Shown: positions 34,378-43,750, counted from the first letter of the stretch. The stretch is DNA of 62,713 nt from an uncultured Pontibacter sp. (GCF_947499215.1 NZ_CANMNI010000005.1:1-62713); one strand, 5' to 3'. Notes: generated by a model from the sequence alone, not told the origin. Program-made: numbers and translations.

Positions 34378-37300
34378 TTAAGCTAAGTTTCTAATTTTTG
34401 TCAGGTATGTCACGTTCGGCTGTACGTTAAGCTCTTCCAGTACGTGGAAGGCACGCTCGCCTTTTTCACGGGCTAGCGTCTTAGCAATACGGCTTTCCGG
34501 ATCCAGCATGTCACCGAAGATGATCGCATCAGTTGGGCATGACTGTGCACATGCAGTCACGATCTCACCATCTACTGGTCTTCTGCTTTCACGCTTCGCT
34601 TCAAGTTTGCCTAACTGGATACGCTGTACGCAGAAAGAGCATTTCTCCATCACACCTCTAGAACGAACTGTTACATCTGGGTTCAACACCATCTTACCGA
34701 GGTCGTTGTTCATGTTGAAGTCGAACTTATCGTTGTTAGAATAAGCGAACCAGTTGAAACGACGAACTTTGTAAGGGCAGTTGTTAGCGCAGTAACGTGT
34801 ACCAACGCAACGGTTATAAGCCATCTGGTTGATACCTTCTGAGCTGTGCATTGTAGCGGCAACTGGGCAAACCGTCTCACATGGAGCGTGGTTACAGTGC
34901 TGGCACATCATTGGCTGGAAAATTACACTTGGATTCTCCGCAGGATCTTCCATTGTCTGGTAATCCTTCGGCTCGTGCTCTACCGCGCTGTAGTAACGGT
35001 CGATACGCATCCAGTGCATTTCACGACGGTTTAGCACTTCCTGCTTTCCTACTACCGGAATATTGTTCTCAGCTTGGCAGCTAATGGTACAGGCACCGCA
35101 ACCGATACAAGAGTTAAGGTCAACGACCATACCCCAGTGGTGGTTTTTGTACTCGTAGTCATCCCAAAGTGAGATGGCAGCCGGTTTAGCAGGTCCTTCA
35201 TGCGTTGCAATACGGATATACTCCGTTACGTCCTTAGGATTCTGCTGATATTTAGCAAGCGTATTCTCCTGTACTACCAAACGATCCATGATTGTGTGGT
35301 GCGTTTGCATTTGTGCAATCTCTACAGTTGAGCTTGTCTTTTCTAATTGTACAGCACCTGTGAACAGGATACCATTGTCAGCTACCGTAGCAACCGGGAA
35401 GGCATTAGCGCCGCGGCCTTTTGCAGTTGGCATAGAGTCTAACTCACGGCCATAACCCATTGCTATACCTACAGTACCCTGTGCCTGACCTGGCTGGATA
35501 AGTGCTGGCAACTCAAGTGTCTTGCCATTAGCATAAGTCACTTTGATCACATTGCCCTGAACAACTTCCATCTCCTCAGCCATTCTGCGTGGCATTGTGA
35601 TGTAGTTGTCCCAAGTTGCTTTCGTGATTGGGTCAGCCATTTCCTGTAGCCAAGGGTTGTTCGCTTCAGAACCTGTACCAATAGCTACTTTTTCATACAC
35701 TACGGCTTCAACTCTTCCACTAGCTACAGTTCTTGGGGCACGACCGGCAGCGTCAGCTGCTGTCATTGTACCGGCAGCGGCCGGGCTAAGTGCCAGCATG
35801 CTAGTACCGTTCTCCAGCACACCGTCGTGTACTGCTTTCTCCCACTGTGCATCCGTTCCTGAAGCTGTTTTTCTCCAGTTGCTGCGGATATACTCGTAGA
35901 AGTTGGTATTGTTGCCGCTCCAAGCCAGCAAGCTGTCTTGCATTTGGCGCGTCATAAAGATCGGGCTGATCACAGGCTGAGCAAGGCTCAGGAAACCTCT
36001 CTTTGGCTCGTAGTCGTTCCATGACTCCAAATAGTGGTTGTCTGGTGCTACATAGTCAGCCAATGCTGCCGTCTCCTCCACTCTGTCGGCGAAAGAAACT
36101 TTCAATGCAACGCGCTTCAAGCCACTGATCACACGCTCAGCAAGCGGGTGGTCATATGCTGGGTTAGCATTGTAGAAGAACACAGCACCTACGCTACCGT
36201 TGTTCATTTCCTCGATCAGACGCAGCATTTGCGCATCGTTACCCTGCTTCACCAAGTAAGGAGAAGCCGTATCGATTGTCGCACCTTCTGCACCAATTGA
36301 TCTGTTTATGGCTGTTACAAGTGTCTGAACAGCTGGGTCGTTTGAACCAGACACAACCAAGGCACGTCCGTTGTTGGCACGCAGGTCTTTGATCGCGCTG
36401 TCAATTGCTTTCTTGTCAACATTGGCTGGAGCGCTAGCACCCTGACCTGACAAACCATTGTAAATCGCTGTAACAACAGCAAGCTCTTCTGAAGGCTTGA
36501 TCGGAACGCGTACGTCAGCATTCGCACCAGTTAACGACATGATTGTCTCGAACTGGTAGTGACGTGACATCACCGGATTGTCAGCCGTTACTTTTCTATT
36601 TTGGATGTATTGTTTCGCAAATGGGATTGGGGCAACCCAAGTACCAAGGAAGTCAGCACCAATACTTACAATAATGTTGGCTTTGCTGAAGTCGTATCCT
36701 GGTACTACGCCACCGTTTGCACCGATTAGGGCGGAAGCAGAGTTGGCGTCGTACGTTACGTGCTCAAAATTACCCACTCTAGCGCCAAACTCGTTGATCA
36801 GCTGCTTTGTAGATGGGCTGATTACAGTAGAAGATACGAAAGCCACTTTGCCGTTCACACTGGAAAGCGCAGAGCGAATTTCGCTGTCAACCTGCTCCCA
36901 CTTAGCTTCTTTGCCTTTGATAAGTGGCGTACGCAGTCTGTTGTTGTCATACAAGCTCAACACAGAAGCCTGTGCTTTAGGGCTTGTACCCATTGGCGTG
37001 AGCGATGAGCTTGGGTTTGGCTCTATCTTTATCGGACGGCCTTCACGTGTCTTTACCAACACGCTGTTGAAATCACCGTTGTTGAAGTAAGTAGAGGCAT
37101 ACCAGTTAGCAACTCCCGGCTCTACATCAACAGGCTTGTTAAGGTATGGGATCGCCTTTCTTACAGGCGCCTCGCAAGAGGCGAGTGTAGCGGCAGCCAG
37201 ACCGAAGCCCAACAGTTTCAGGAAGTCTCTACGCGGAGCAGTCATGCCCGCAGACTCACTCTCCCCTTTGGCTTCATTGATCGGCAGGAATTCTGGAAAC

Positions 37301-37380
37301 TCGTTATGAGCGTTTTTCGCGAATTCAGGAGTATTTTCAAGCTCCTCTATTCCTTTCCAGTATTTTATTCTGTCTTGCAT
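34378..37380 (-). CDS. actB: Alternative complex III subunit B (molybdopterin-like plus iron-sulfur)
   Basis: 1000 residues. A twin-arginine motif RRDFLK (residues 50-55) precedes a hydrophobic stretch ending at LASC (C69), so export by Tat with lipidation is predicted. The N-terminal two-thirds resembles molybdopterin oxidoreductases, but no Mo-ligating motif is seen, as usual for ActB. The C-terminal part has four ferredoxin-type cysteine clusters: CIGCGACTISC, CQHCNHAPCETVC, CVGTRYCANNC, and CSFC with CAQSC. It passes electrons from the quinol site to ActA. It starts 39 bp after actA. The 45-residue leader before the RR motif is longer than most Tat signals. Confidence 0.95.
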   Translation of the reverse strand: MQDRIKYWKGIEELENTPEFAKNAHNEFPEFLPINEAKGESESAGMTAPRRDFLKLLGFGLAAATLASCEAPVRKAIPYLNKPVDVEPGVANWYASTYFNNGDFNSVLVKTREGRPIKIEPNPSSSLTPMGTSPKAQASVLSLYDNNRLRTPLIKGKEAKWEQVDSEIRSALSSVNGKVAFVSSTVISPSTKQLINEFGARVGNFEHVTYDANSASALIGANGGVVPGYDFSKANIIVSIGADFLGTWVAPIPFAKQYIQNRKVTADNPVMSRHYQFETIMSLTGANADVRVPIKPSEELAVVTAIYNGLSGQGASAPANVDKKAIDSAIKDLRANNGRALVVSGSNDPAVQTLVTAINRSIGAEGATIDTASPYLVKQGNDAQMLRLIEEMNNGSVGAVFFYNANPAYDHPLAERVISGLKRVALKVSFADRVEETAALADYVAPDNHYLESWNDYEPKRGFLSLAQPVISPIFMTRQMQDSLLAWSGNNTNFYEYIRSNWRKTASGTDAQWEKAVHDGVLENGTSMLALSPAAAGTMTAADAAGRAPRTVASGRVEAVVYEKVAIGTGSEANNPWLQEMADPITKATWDNYITMPRRMAEEMEVVQGNVIKVTYANGKTLELPALIQPGQAQGTVGIAMGYGRELDSMPTAKGRGANAFPVATVADNGILFTGAVQLEKTSSTVEIAQMQTHHTIMDRLVVQENTLAKYQQNPKDVTEYIRIATHEGPAKPAAISLWDDYEYKNHHWGMVVDLNSCIGCGACTISCQAENNIPVVGKQEVLNRREMHWMRIDRYYSAVEHEPKDYQTMEDPAENPSVIFQPMMCQHCNHAPCETVCPVAATMHSSEGINQMAYNRCVGTRYCANNCPYKVRRFNWFAYSNNDKFDFNMNNDLGKMVLNPDVTVRSRGVMEKCSFCVQRIQLGKLEAKRESRRPVDGEIVTACAQSCPTDAIIFGDMLDPESRIAKTLAREKGERAFHVLEELNVQPNVTYLTKIRNLA

Positions 37381-37419
37381 ATTATATCTAGAAAACTCGA
37401 ATCCTTAATTTTTAACTGA

Positions 37420-38688
37420 TTAGTAGTGGCACTTTGAACACTCGTTACCACCATTGGATGACACTGTGAAGGCACTCTTCGTAGATTCTTCGTGCAACTT
37501 CACTAGGTTGTCATAATATGCATTCCCTTCTGTGTTAAGAGGCGTTTCGCGGTGACAGTCAATACACCAGCCCATCGTTAGTGGAGAGTACTGGTACACA
37601 ACTTCCATCTCCTGAATAGGTCCGTGACAGGTCTGGCACTCTACACCGCCCACCTGTGTGTGCTGTGAGTGGTTAAAGTAAGCGAGGTCTGGCAGGTTGT
37701 GAATACGCACCCACTCAATTGGCTTATTACGCTCAATGGCTTTATAAATCTTCTGTATTTCAGGAGATTCTGCTTTGATCTGGCTATGGCAGTTCATACA
37801 GATATTTGCTGAAGGAATACTGGCACTCTTGCTTTCATACACTGTCGTGTGGCAGTAGTTACAGTCAATCTGGTGCTCGCCAGCGTGCAGTTTGTGCGAG
37901 AAGGCAATCGGCTGAGAAGGAGCATACCCCTGCTGTATACCTATACCCATCGCCTTATCAAGCGTAAGATCCAGCAGTACAATCACAAAGATCAGTACCA
38001 CCAGTGTACGAACGGCCTTAGACTTGTATATCTTAGAGAAGTCAAAACGCTGGTTTACAATTTCAGCATCATACTCATCAAGCTGCTTATTCTTGTTCAG
38101 GTAGTTCTTCAGCACTGACGTGATCAACAGGAGTGTCACCACCAGCACAATCAGCACTACAATCAGCACTACGAGAATAATGTCTAGGTAACCTCCGATC
38201 GCGCCAACCGCGTCTGTTCCTACGTTTTCACCAGGGGCAGCGGCTGTAGCATCGCCAGCAGCAGGAGTTTCAGCACCTGCAGACTCTGCAGATTTGATGT
38301 AGGCAAGCATCGATACGATTTCATCATCAGAGAAATTAAATGATGGCATCGCCTGCTTGTTGAACTGGTTGTAAATGGCGATCGCATCCTTGTCGCCAGA
38401 AGCGATAAGAGCCTGCGAATTTTTGATCCAACTGATCAGCCATGGCTGCGCTCTGCGCTCATTGATGCCTTTCAAACCAGGACCAACCACTACATCGCTT
38501 CCCACAGAGTGGCAAACCACACAGTTGTTCTTATACAGGGACTCGCCTGCACTTACAATACCTGCATCATCTACAGGCAGACTTGCGCCTTGTGCGTAAC
38601 CAGTGGTCGACACTCCAAAAGAGGCCGCCAAGGCAAACAAGAAGGCAATCAAGAATTTGGTTTTTGCTCTTTTTATACAGCTAATCAT
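37420..38688 (-). CDS. actA: Alternative complex III subunit A, multiheme cytochrome c
   Basis: 422 residues. A Sec signal peptide (about 1-33) leads to a mono-heme cytochrome c domain with CVVCH and a PSFNF segment for the sixth ligand. An acidic/Ala-rich linker, a membrane helix (about 170-192), a second helix (about 225-245) and a pentaheme domain follow, with CNYCH, CMNCH, CQTCH, CIDCH and CSKCH. That is six CxxCH sites in all, one more than the pentaheme core described for ActA. The extra N-terminal heme could shuttle electrons to the oxidase. First gene of the respiratory operon, behind a consensus promoter. Confidence 0.93.
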   Translation of the reverse strand: MISCIKRAKTKFLIAFLFALAASFGVSTTGYAQGASLPVDDAGIVSAGESLYKNNCVVCHSVGSDVVVGPGLKGINERRAQPWLISWIKNSQALIASGDKDAIAIYNQFNKQAMPSFNFSDDEIVSMLAYIKSAESAGAETPAAGDATAAAPGENVGTDAVGAIGGYLDIILVVLIVVLIVLVVTLLLITSVLKNYLNKNKQLDEYDAEIVNQRFDFSKIYKSKAVRTLVVLIFVIVLLDLTLDKAMGIGIQQGYAPSQPIAFSHKLHAGEHQIDCNYCHTTVYESKSASIPSANICMNCHSQIKAESPEIQKIYKAIERNKPIEWVRIHNLPDLAYFNHSQHTQVGGVECQTCHGPIQEMEVVYQYSPLTMGWCIDCHRETPLNTEGNAYYDNLVKLHEESTKSAFTVSSNGGNECSKCHY

Positions 38689-38736
38689 AGCCAGGACGCT
38701 TGTGTTTAGTATAATGGTGAATTTACTTTACGGGCA

Positions 38737-38766
38737 CAAATCTACTACCTGAAACCCATTAATCAA
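38737..38766 (-). promoter_or_regulatory. Promoter of the act-cox respiratory operon
   Basis: On the minus strand TTG (38764-38766), 19 bp, TAGATTTG (38737-38744): exact Bacteroidota consensus. Predicted start near 38730 gives a leader of about 42 nt before actA. It is the only consensus promoter I find across the 16-kb operon. Confidence 0.85.
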
Positions 38767-39195
38767 ATATTATATGTTTATTTTTGACCCTATAGACAAT
38801 ATCCCCTTAAGTACAATCACCCTTAGCGCATTTTATGCATTATTTTGTTCCTAAGGCATTTTTTATTTAAAAACATTCTAAATAACACAAGTCTTTGTTA
38901 TGTATTTCAGCACAAAATATTCTACAAATTCCTCGTTTTCACCATATTCTATTCTCACGCTGCCTTGAACCTATAATTACCTGATTTTGTTGCCTTTACA
39001 TTTTTCACACAGGAATCCTATATTTAAAAGGTGTTTTTGGAATTTATCACCTCCATACTCCTTATAATATATAGGTGTAGAAATTATTTGTCCGGTTGTC
39101 TAATGTTATCACTAAAGGTAAAACACAGTCATTCTGATTTATGTTATGAGTTTTCGATAGCGCTATCATAACTGGCATTTATTTTTGGTAAGTTT
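38767..39195. other. AT-rich divergent intergenic region
   Basis: About 430 bp between the act-cox and rpsF promoters. It is AT-rich with no open frame of note. I see no clear operator palindrome or RNA element. Any oxygen- or energy-responsive control of the respiratory operon would have to act here. Confidence 0.5.
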
Positions 39196-39225
39196 TTGCA
39201 ATACAGAATCATTGCCGTATATTTG
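39196..39225 (+). promoter_or_regulatory. Promoter of rpsF-rpsR-rplI
   Basis: TTG (39196-39198), 19 bp, TATATTTG (39218-39225): exact consensus. It lies within a longer in-frame extension of rpsF beginning with TTG at 39185, which rules out that upstream start and supports ATG 39257. Confidence 0.87.
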
Positions 39226-39256
39226 CACCCTAAAACAAAAAAATTCTCATAACCAA

Positions 39257-39625
39257 ATGGAATTAAAAAATTACGAAACGGTCTTCATTCTGACGCCTCT
39301 GTTGAACGAGACGCAGATGCAGGAAACGGTCGAGAAGTTCAGACAGGTGCTTAAGGAAAATAGCGCCGACATTATCCACGAAGAGAACTGGGGTCTGCGT
39401 AAGCTTGCTTACCCAATCCAGAAGAAATCAACTGGTTTCTACCACCTCATCGAGTTTAAGGCTCCATCTAATGTAATTGATGTGCTTGAGCTGGCTTATC
39501 GCCGCGACGAAAAAGTTGTTCGCTTCCTGACAACAGCACTTGATAAGCACGCAGTTGCTTACAACGAGCGCAGAAGAAAAGGTGAATTTAAGTCACAGGC
39601 TAAAAAAGAGGAGGTTAAAGCATAA
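39257..39625 (+). CDS. rpsF: 30S ribosomal protein bS6
   Basis: 122 residues from ATG 39257 ([14 protein letters not shown]). bS6 binds bS18 on the 30S platform. The conserved YETVFIL opening, [11 protein letters not shown] and KGFYHL-like segment (TGFYHLIEF) identify it. A 24-residue upstream extension is rejected because the promoter lies inside it. No SD precedes this ATG, unlike the next two genes. The stop overlaps the rpsR start (TAATG). Confidence 0.96.
   Translation: MELKNYETVFILTPLLNETQMQETVEKFRQVLKENSADIIHEENWGLRKLAYPIQKKSTGFYHLIEFKAPSNVIDVLELAYRRDEKVVRFLTTALDKHAVAYNERRRKGEFKSQAKKEEVKA
39609..39615 (+). promoter_or_regulatory. Strong Shine-Dalgarno of rpsR
   Basis: AGGAGGT at 39609-39615, with GGAGG ending 10 bp before the rpsR ATG. 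It is encoded within the rpsF Glu-Glu-Val codons. Most other starts in this window lack such a sequence. Confidence 0.65.
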
Positions 39626-39876
39626 TGAGCCTAGTTAACGAAAGAGTACACAAGCAAGAAAATCGTCAGAAATACTGCCGCTTCAAGAAGAGCGGTATCA
39701 AGTATATCGACTATAAGGATGGCAACTTCCTGCTTAAGTTTGTAAACGAGCAGGGCAAGATCCTTCCAAGAAGATTGACAGGCACTAGCCTTAAGTTCCA
39801 GCGTAAAGTTGCTCAGGCTGTTGCCCGTGCACGTCACCTGGCTATCTTACCTTATGTAACTGATTCTTTAAAATAA
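39625..39876 (+). CDS. rpsR: 30S ribosomal protein bS18
   Basis: 83 residues, the usual length. The core [14 protein letters not shown] and [26 protein letters not shown] are diagnostic. bS18 pairs with bS6 on the 30S platform and, with bS21, forms the pocket that in Bacteroidota hides the 16S anti-SD tail. Its own start has a strong SD. It is overlapped by rpsF at TAATG. Confidence 0.97.
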   Translation: MSLVNERVHKQENRQKYCRFKKSGIKYIDYKDGNFLLKFVNEQGKILPRRLTGTSLKFQRKVAQAVARARHLAILPYVTDSLK

Positions 39877-39882
39877 GGAGGT
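39875..39882 (+). promoter_or_regulatory. Strong Shine-Dalgarno of rplI
   Basis: AAGGAGGT at 39875-39882 overlaps the rpsR stop (TAA 39874-39876). GGAGG ends 8 bp before the rplI ATG, an optimal distance. Apart from the shared stop bases it is not constrained by coding, so it appears selected as an SD. This is striking for a phylum whose ribosomes normally ignore SD sequences. Confidence 0.75.
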
Positions 39883-39889
39883 AACGAAC

Positions 39890-40333
39890 ATGGAAGTAAT
39901 ACTTAAAGATGACGTTAAGAACCTTGGTTACAAGAACGATATCGTTACTGTAAAGCCAGGATATGGCCGTAACTACCTGATCCCACAAGGACTGGCTGTT
40001 TTGGCTGACAAAACCAACAAGAAAATCGTAGCTGAGAACGTACGTCAGGCTGCTCACAAACTGGAAAAAATCCAGAACGATGCGCAGGAATTGGCTAATA
40101 AGATCGGTGATATCACACTGGAAATCCCTGCAAAAGTAGGTGAGACTGGTAAGATCTTCGGTTCTGTTACAACTAACCAGCTTTCTGAGGCCCTTAAGGC
40201 GAAAGGTCACGATGTAGACCGCAAGCGCATTTCTTTTGATCAGGACGTGAAAACAGCTGGTGAGTACACTGCCACGCTGAACCTGCACAAAGAAGTGAAG
40301 CACCAGATCCGCTTCAACGTAGTAGCTGAGTAA
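39890..40333 (+). CDS. rplI: 50S ribosomal protein bL9
   Basis: 147 residues. The N-terminal 23S-binding domain (VILKDDVKNLGYKND, VKPGYGRNYLIPQG) is joined by a long helix (about 40-75) to the C-terminal domain (GKIFGSVT, RISFD). bL9 braces neighbouring ribosomes and affects reading-frame fidelity. It lies 13 bp after rpsR in the standard rpsF-rpsR-rplI order, behind a near-perfect SD and before a strong terminator. Confidence 0.97.
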   Translation: MEVILKDDVKNLGYKNDIVTVKPGYGRNYLIPQGLAVLADKTNKKIVAENVRQAAHKLEKIQNDAQELANKIGDITLEIPAKVGETGKIFGSVTTNQLSEALKAKGHDVDRKRISFDQDVKTAGEYTATLNLHKEVKHQIRFNVVAE

Positions 40334-40353
40334 TCTTAGCCGCTCCAAAGCAT

Positions 40354-40390
40354 AAAAAGCGCCCTGCCCTAAAAGCAGGGCGCTTTTTTT
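40354..40390 (+). terminator. rpsF-rpsR-rplI terminator
   Basis: A perfect 14-bp stem, AAAAAGCGCCCTGC (40354-40367) with 40375-40388, a 7-nt loop, and a following T run. It begins 20 bp after rplI. Confidence 0.9.
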
Positions 40391-40530
40391 ATTGACTCCT
40401 TCCGGTTATTTTGCGCTATACCTATAGTTGCACCTCTTTGAAATCAGAAATTCACATTCAGATATAGCTTTATCTAAAAGTTGTATTAATGTTATTCCTA
40501 AAAATCATAACAACGAGGTATTCGATAAAA

Positions 40531-40562
40531 ACTCAGAACTCGAGACTCTAGACTCAGAACTC
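40531..40562. repeat. Short direct repeat, 21-bp period
   Basis: ACTCAGAACTC occurs at 40531-40541 and 40552-40562, a 21-bp period, just before the GSCFA gene. Two copies only; it may be slippage debris or part of the leader. Confidence 0.5.
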
Positions 40563-40569
40563 TTAATTT

Positions 40570-41550
40570 ATGTTCAGAACCGAAGTACACATCCCCGTTA
40601 GCAACTTAGACCTGACCTTGCAGGATGGTATTGTCACCATGGGGTCGTGCTTCGCCGAGGTGATCGGAAGCAAACTACAGGAAAACAAGGCGAATGTACT
40701 GGTCAACCCGTTTGGGACCATCTTTAATCCGCTTTCTGTCTGTCGTCTGTTACAAGCTGCCATCGACCAGCGGCATGAGTTTGAGCAGCATTTGGTACAG
40801 CACAACGGCATCTGGTACGCCTATGATCTACACTCCTCACTCTCCTCCCCTAGCCGGGATGAACTAGTGCAGTTAATTTCCCAGCGACTAGATCAGACAC
40901 GGCTAGCAATAAAACAAGCCAAGTTACTGATCATCACGCTCGGCACAGCTGTAGGCTATCGTCTGCAAAGTACAGGAGAGGTGGTGGCAAATTGCCATAA
41001 GTTGCCGGCCAGCCAGTTCAGTCGAGAGTTACTTTCGCTTGACACCATGCAGGCTGAGTTTGAGAACACGCTGGATTTGCAAAAACAGTTTAATCCGAGC
41101 ATGCAGGTATTGCTAACTGTTAGTCCGGTGCGGCATATCAAAGAGACCATCGAAACTAACAGTGTGAGCAAGTCCCTACTACGCGTGCTGTGTCACCACC
41201 TTTCCCAAACTCACCAGCACGTTGGCTATTTCCCAGCCTTCGAGATCATGATGGACGACCTGCGCGACTACCGTTTCTATGGCCGCGACATGGTGCACCC
41301 GACTGAAGTGGCTGAAGATTACATTTGGGATAAATTCACAAGTGCTTATCTTGATAAGAGTTTCATCACCTTTCTTAAAGAATGGGAAAAGATGCGGCGC
41401 GCTGTAAGCCATCGCCCTTTCCACCCTGAATCAGAGGCCCATCAGGCTTTTCTAAAAACCACGTTGCAACAACTGCTGACCCTATCGCAAAGGTATAGCC
41501 TAGATGTCTCCGAAGAAGCGCGTGTGCTTCAGCATCAAATCACCTCATAA
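40570..41550 (+). CDS. GSCFA-domain protein (SGNH-hydrolase-like)
   Basis: 326 residues. The family signature GSCFA is at 25-29, with NPFGTIFNPLS following. LLTVSPVRHIKET and DGR/HPTE-like segments (RDMVHPTEVAEDYIW near 237-251) fit the SGNH/GDSL-like fold, in which the Ser of GSCFA and a C-terminal Asp/His pair act as hydrolase residues. GSCFA proteins are common in Bacteroidota and alpha-proteobacteria; the substrate is unknown. No signal peptide, so cytoplasmic. It stands alone with no consensus promoter recognised. Confidence 0.9.
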   Translation: MFRTEVHIPVSNLDLTLQDGIVTMGSCFAEVIGSKLQENKANVLVNPFGTIFNPLSVCRLLQAAIDQRHEFEQHLVQHNGIWYAYDLHSSLSSPSRDELVQLISQRLDQTRLAIKQAKLLIITLGTAVGYRLQSTGEVVANCHKLPASQFSRELLSLDTMQAEFENTLDLQKQFNPSMQVLLTVSPVRHIKETIETNSVSKSLLRVLCHHLSQTHQHVGYFPAFEIMMDDLRDYRFYGRDMVHPTEVAEDYIWDKFTSAYLDKSFITFLKEWEKMRRAVSHRPFHPESEAHQAFLKTTLQQLLTLSQRYSLDVSEEARVLQHQITS

Positions 41551-41686
41551 TAGCATCGTCTGGCCAGTCTGTTTACTGAGACAGGTATAGCCAATTGGTT
41601 TTCAGGAAGAATGGATCCCTAAGCATACTTTTATAGGCCTTGCCCGTAGGTATAGATTGCCTACAGCCTGTAAAACCCTGACGACG

Positions 41687-43750
41687 ATGGCCAAAGACAA
41701 GAAACCAAACAGACTGATCCAAGAGAGTAGCCCTTACTTACTCCAGCACGCCCATAACCCGGTGAACTGGTATCCGTGGGGCGAAGAAGCCCTGCAGAAA
41801 GCAAAACAGGAAGACAAACCTATCTTGGTGAGCATTGGGTATGCCGCCTGCCACTGGTGCCACGTCATGGAGCACCAATCCTTCGAAAATGAGAAGATCG
41901 CCAAGGTAATGAACGAGCACTTCGTGTGCATTAAGGTGGACCGCGAAGAACGCCCTGACGTGGACGCCGTGCACATGGACGCGCTACAAGCCATGGGTGT
42001 GCAGGGCGGTTGGCCTTTGAATGTTTTTCTGAACTCTGACGCAAAGCCTTTCTATGGCGGCACCTATTTCACGCCGCAGCAGTGGGTGAACCTCTTACTT
42101 AACATTTCGGAAGCCTACCAGAAAAAACGGCAGGAACTGGATAAGTCAGCGGAGCAGTTTGTGCAGCACCTGAACCTTAGTGAGCTGACAAGGTATGGCC
42201 TGCAGCAAAGTGAAGCCGGCGTGAGCGAGGAAGAATTTGAAGTGCTTCACCGGAACCTCGCCAAGCAGTTCGACAAGAAACATGGCGGATTGGGCAGAGC
42301 GCCTAAATTCCCTATGCCAACCAATTACCTGTTCCTACTCCGCTATTACCACCACACCGGCGACGAAACTGCTCTAAAACACCTGAACCTGACCTTGCAC
42401 GAAATGGCCTATGGCGGAATTTACGACCAGATCGGCGGCGGCTTTGCCCGCTACTCCGTCGATGAGAAATGGCTGGTGCCTCACTTCGAGAAGATGCTCT
42501 ACGACAACGGTCAACTGGTGAGCCTATACGCGGAGGCCTATTTGCTGACCAAAGACCCGCTGTACAAGGATGTGGTGTACGAAACAATCACTTTTGCAGA
42601 ACGTGAGCTCATGAGCGAGGAAGGCGGCTTTTACTCATCGCTGGACGCGGATAGTGAGGGCGTAGAGGGCAAGTTCTATGTCTTTACCAAAGATGAACTG
42701 CATGACTTGGTCGGCAATGAGGAACCCATCCTATCGAAATACTATCATGCCACCACGACCGGCAACTTCGAGCACGGCCAGAACATCTTGCACCGACGCA
42801 TCAGCGACGAGCATTTTGCCAAGGAGAACGAACTGGAGTTGGAAGTGCTGGAGGAAATGGTGAAGACGTGGAAGGAGAAGCTGATGGAAGCCCGTGCCCA
42901 ACGCATCCGGCCGGGGCTGGACGACAAGATCCTTTGTTCGTGGAATGCGCTCATGCTCAAGGGGCTCGCGGACGCCTACTATACCTTCGGCAACAAACAC
43001 TTCCTGCATTTGGCAAAACGCAACGCGGAGTTCATGCTGCAGCACTTCAAACAGGGCGACAAGCTATATCATAACTACAAGAAAGGTACCGCCACCATTG
43101 ATGGCTTCTTGGAGGACTATGCCCTCTTCATCCGGGCGCTCATCCGGGTATATGAGATCACGTTTGACGAGAAATACCTGCAGGAGGCTAGGCAACTCAC
43201 CGACTATACCTTGGCCAACTTCTTTGATGAGCAGGAGCAGCTCTTCTTCTTCACCGACCAGAACGCCGAGAAACTGGTGGCCCGCAAAAAGGAGTTGCTC
43301 GACAATGTGATCCCTTCTTCCAACTCTGTGATGGCCACCAACCTATACCTGTTGGGGCTGTACTTCGACGAAGAGCGCTACCAGCAGATATCCGATGCCA
43401 TGTTGGCACAGGTCAAACTGCTGGTCGTGAAAGAGCCGAGCCACATGAGCAACTGGGCCTGTCTGTACTTCCACAAGCTGGAGCCTACCGCCGAGGTAGC
43501 GATTGTAGGGCATTTGGCTCCGGAAATGCGTTCTGAACTCAGCTCATTCTATATTCCCAATATGTTGCTGGTCGGGACTGAAAAGCAGAGCAATCTGCCA
43601 TTGCTGCAAGACCGCAGTGCCATCAATGGAAAGACCACCGTGTACGTGTGCTATAACAAAACCTGCCAGTTGCCGGTGCAGACAGCCGGTGAGGCTTTGG
43701 AGCAGCTGCAGAAGGGGAACGGCGTGAATCCGAAATTTCCGGCGCTGTAG
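41687..43750 (+). CDS. YyaL/SSP411-type thioredoxin-domain protein (DUF255)
   Basis: 687 residues from ATG 41687. An N-terminal thioredoxin-like domain has CHWC (C55, C58) in [11 protein letters not shown], with [21 protein letters not shown] before it, diagnostic of the family. The rest is an alpha/alpha-toroid of the six-hairpin glycosidase type ([30 protein letters not shown]). Biochemical function is not established; the eukaryotic homologue is SPATA20. An upstream in-frame TTG (41657) would add ten residues of no conserved character. Two AGGTATA heptamers lie in the short gap upstream. Confidence 0.92.
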   Translation: MAKDKKPNRLIQESSPYLLQHAHNPVNWYPWGEEALQKAKQEDKPILVSIGYAACHWCHVMEHQSFENEKIAKVMNEHFVCIKVDREERPDVDAVHMDALQAMGVQGGWPLNVFLNSDAKPFYGGTYFTPQQWVNLLLNISEAYQKKRQELDKSAEQFVQHLNLSELTRYGLQQSEAGVSEEEFEVLHRNLAKQFDKKHGGLGRAPKFPMPTNYLFLLRYYHHTGDETALKHLNLTLHEMAYGGIYDQIGGGFARYSVDEKWLVPHFEKMLYDNGQLVSLYAEAYLLTKDPLYKDVVYETITFAERELMSEEGGFYSSLDADSEGVEGKFYVFTKDELHDLVGNEEPILSKYYHATTTGNFEHGQNILHRRISDEHFAKENELELEVLEEMVKTWKEKLMEARAQRIRPGLDDKILCSWNALMLKGLADAYYTFGNKHFLHLAKRNAEFMLQHFKQGDKLYHNYKKGTATIDGFLEDYALFIRALIRVYEITFDEKYLQEARQLTDYTLANFFDEQEQLFFFTDQNAEKLVARKKELLDNVIPSSNSVMATNLYLLGLYFDEERYQQISDAMLAQVKLLVVKEPSHMSNWACLYFHKLEPTAEVAIVGHLAPEMRSELSSFYIPNMLLVGTEKQSNLPLLQDRSAINGKTTVYVCYNKTCQLPVQTAGEALEQLQKGNGVNPKFPAL

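Noticed and set aside
39185..39256. Upstream TTG extension of rpsF
   Set aside because: The consensus promoter (39196-39225) lies inside it, so it would not be on the transcript.
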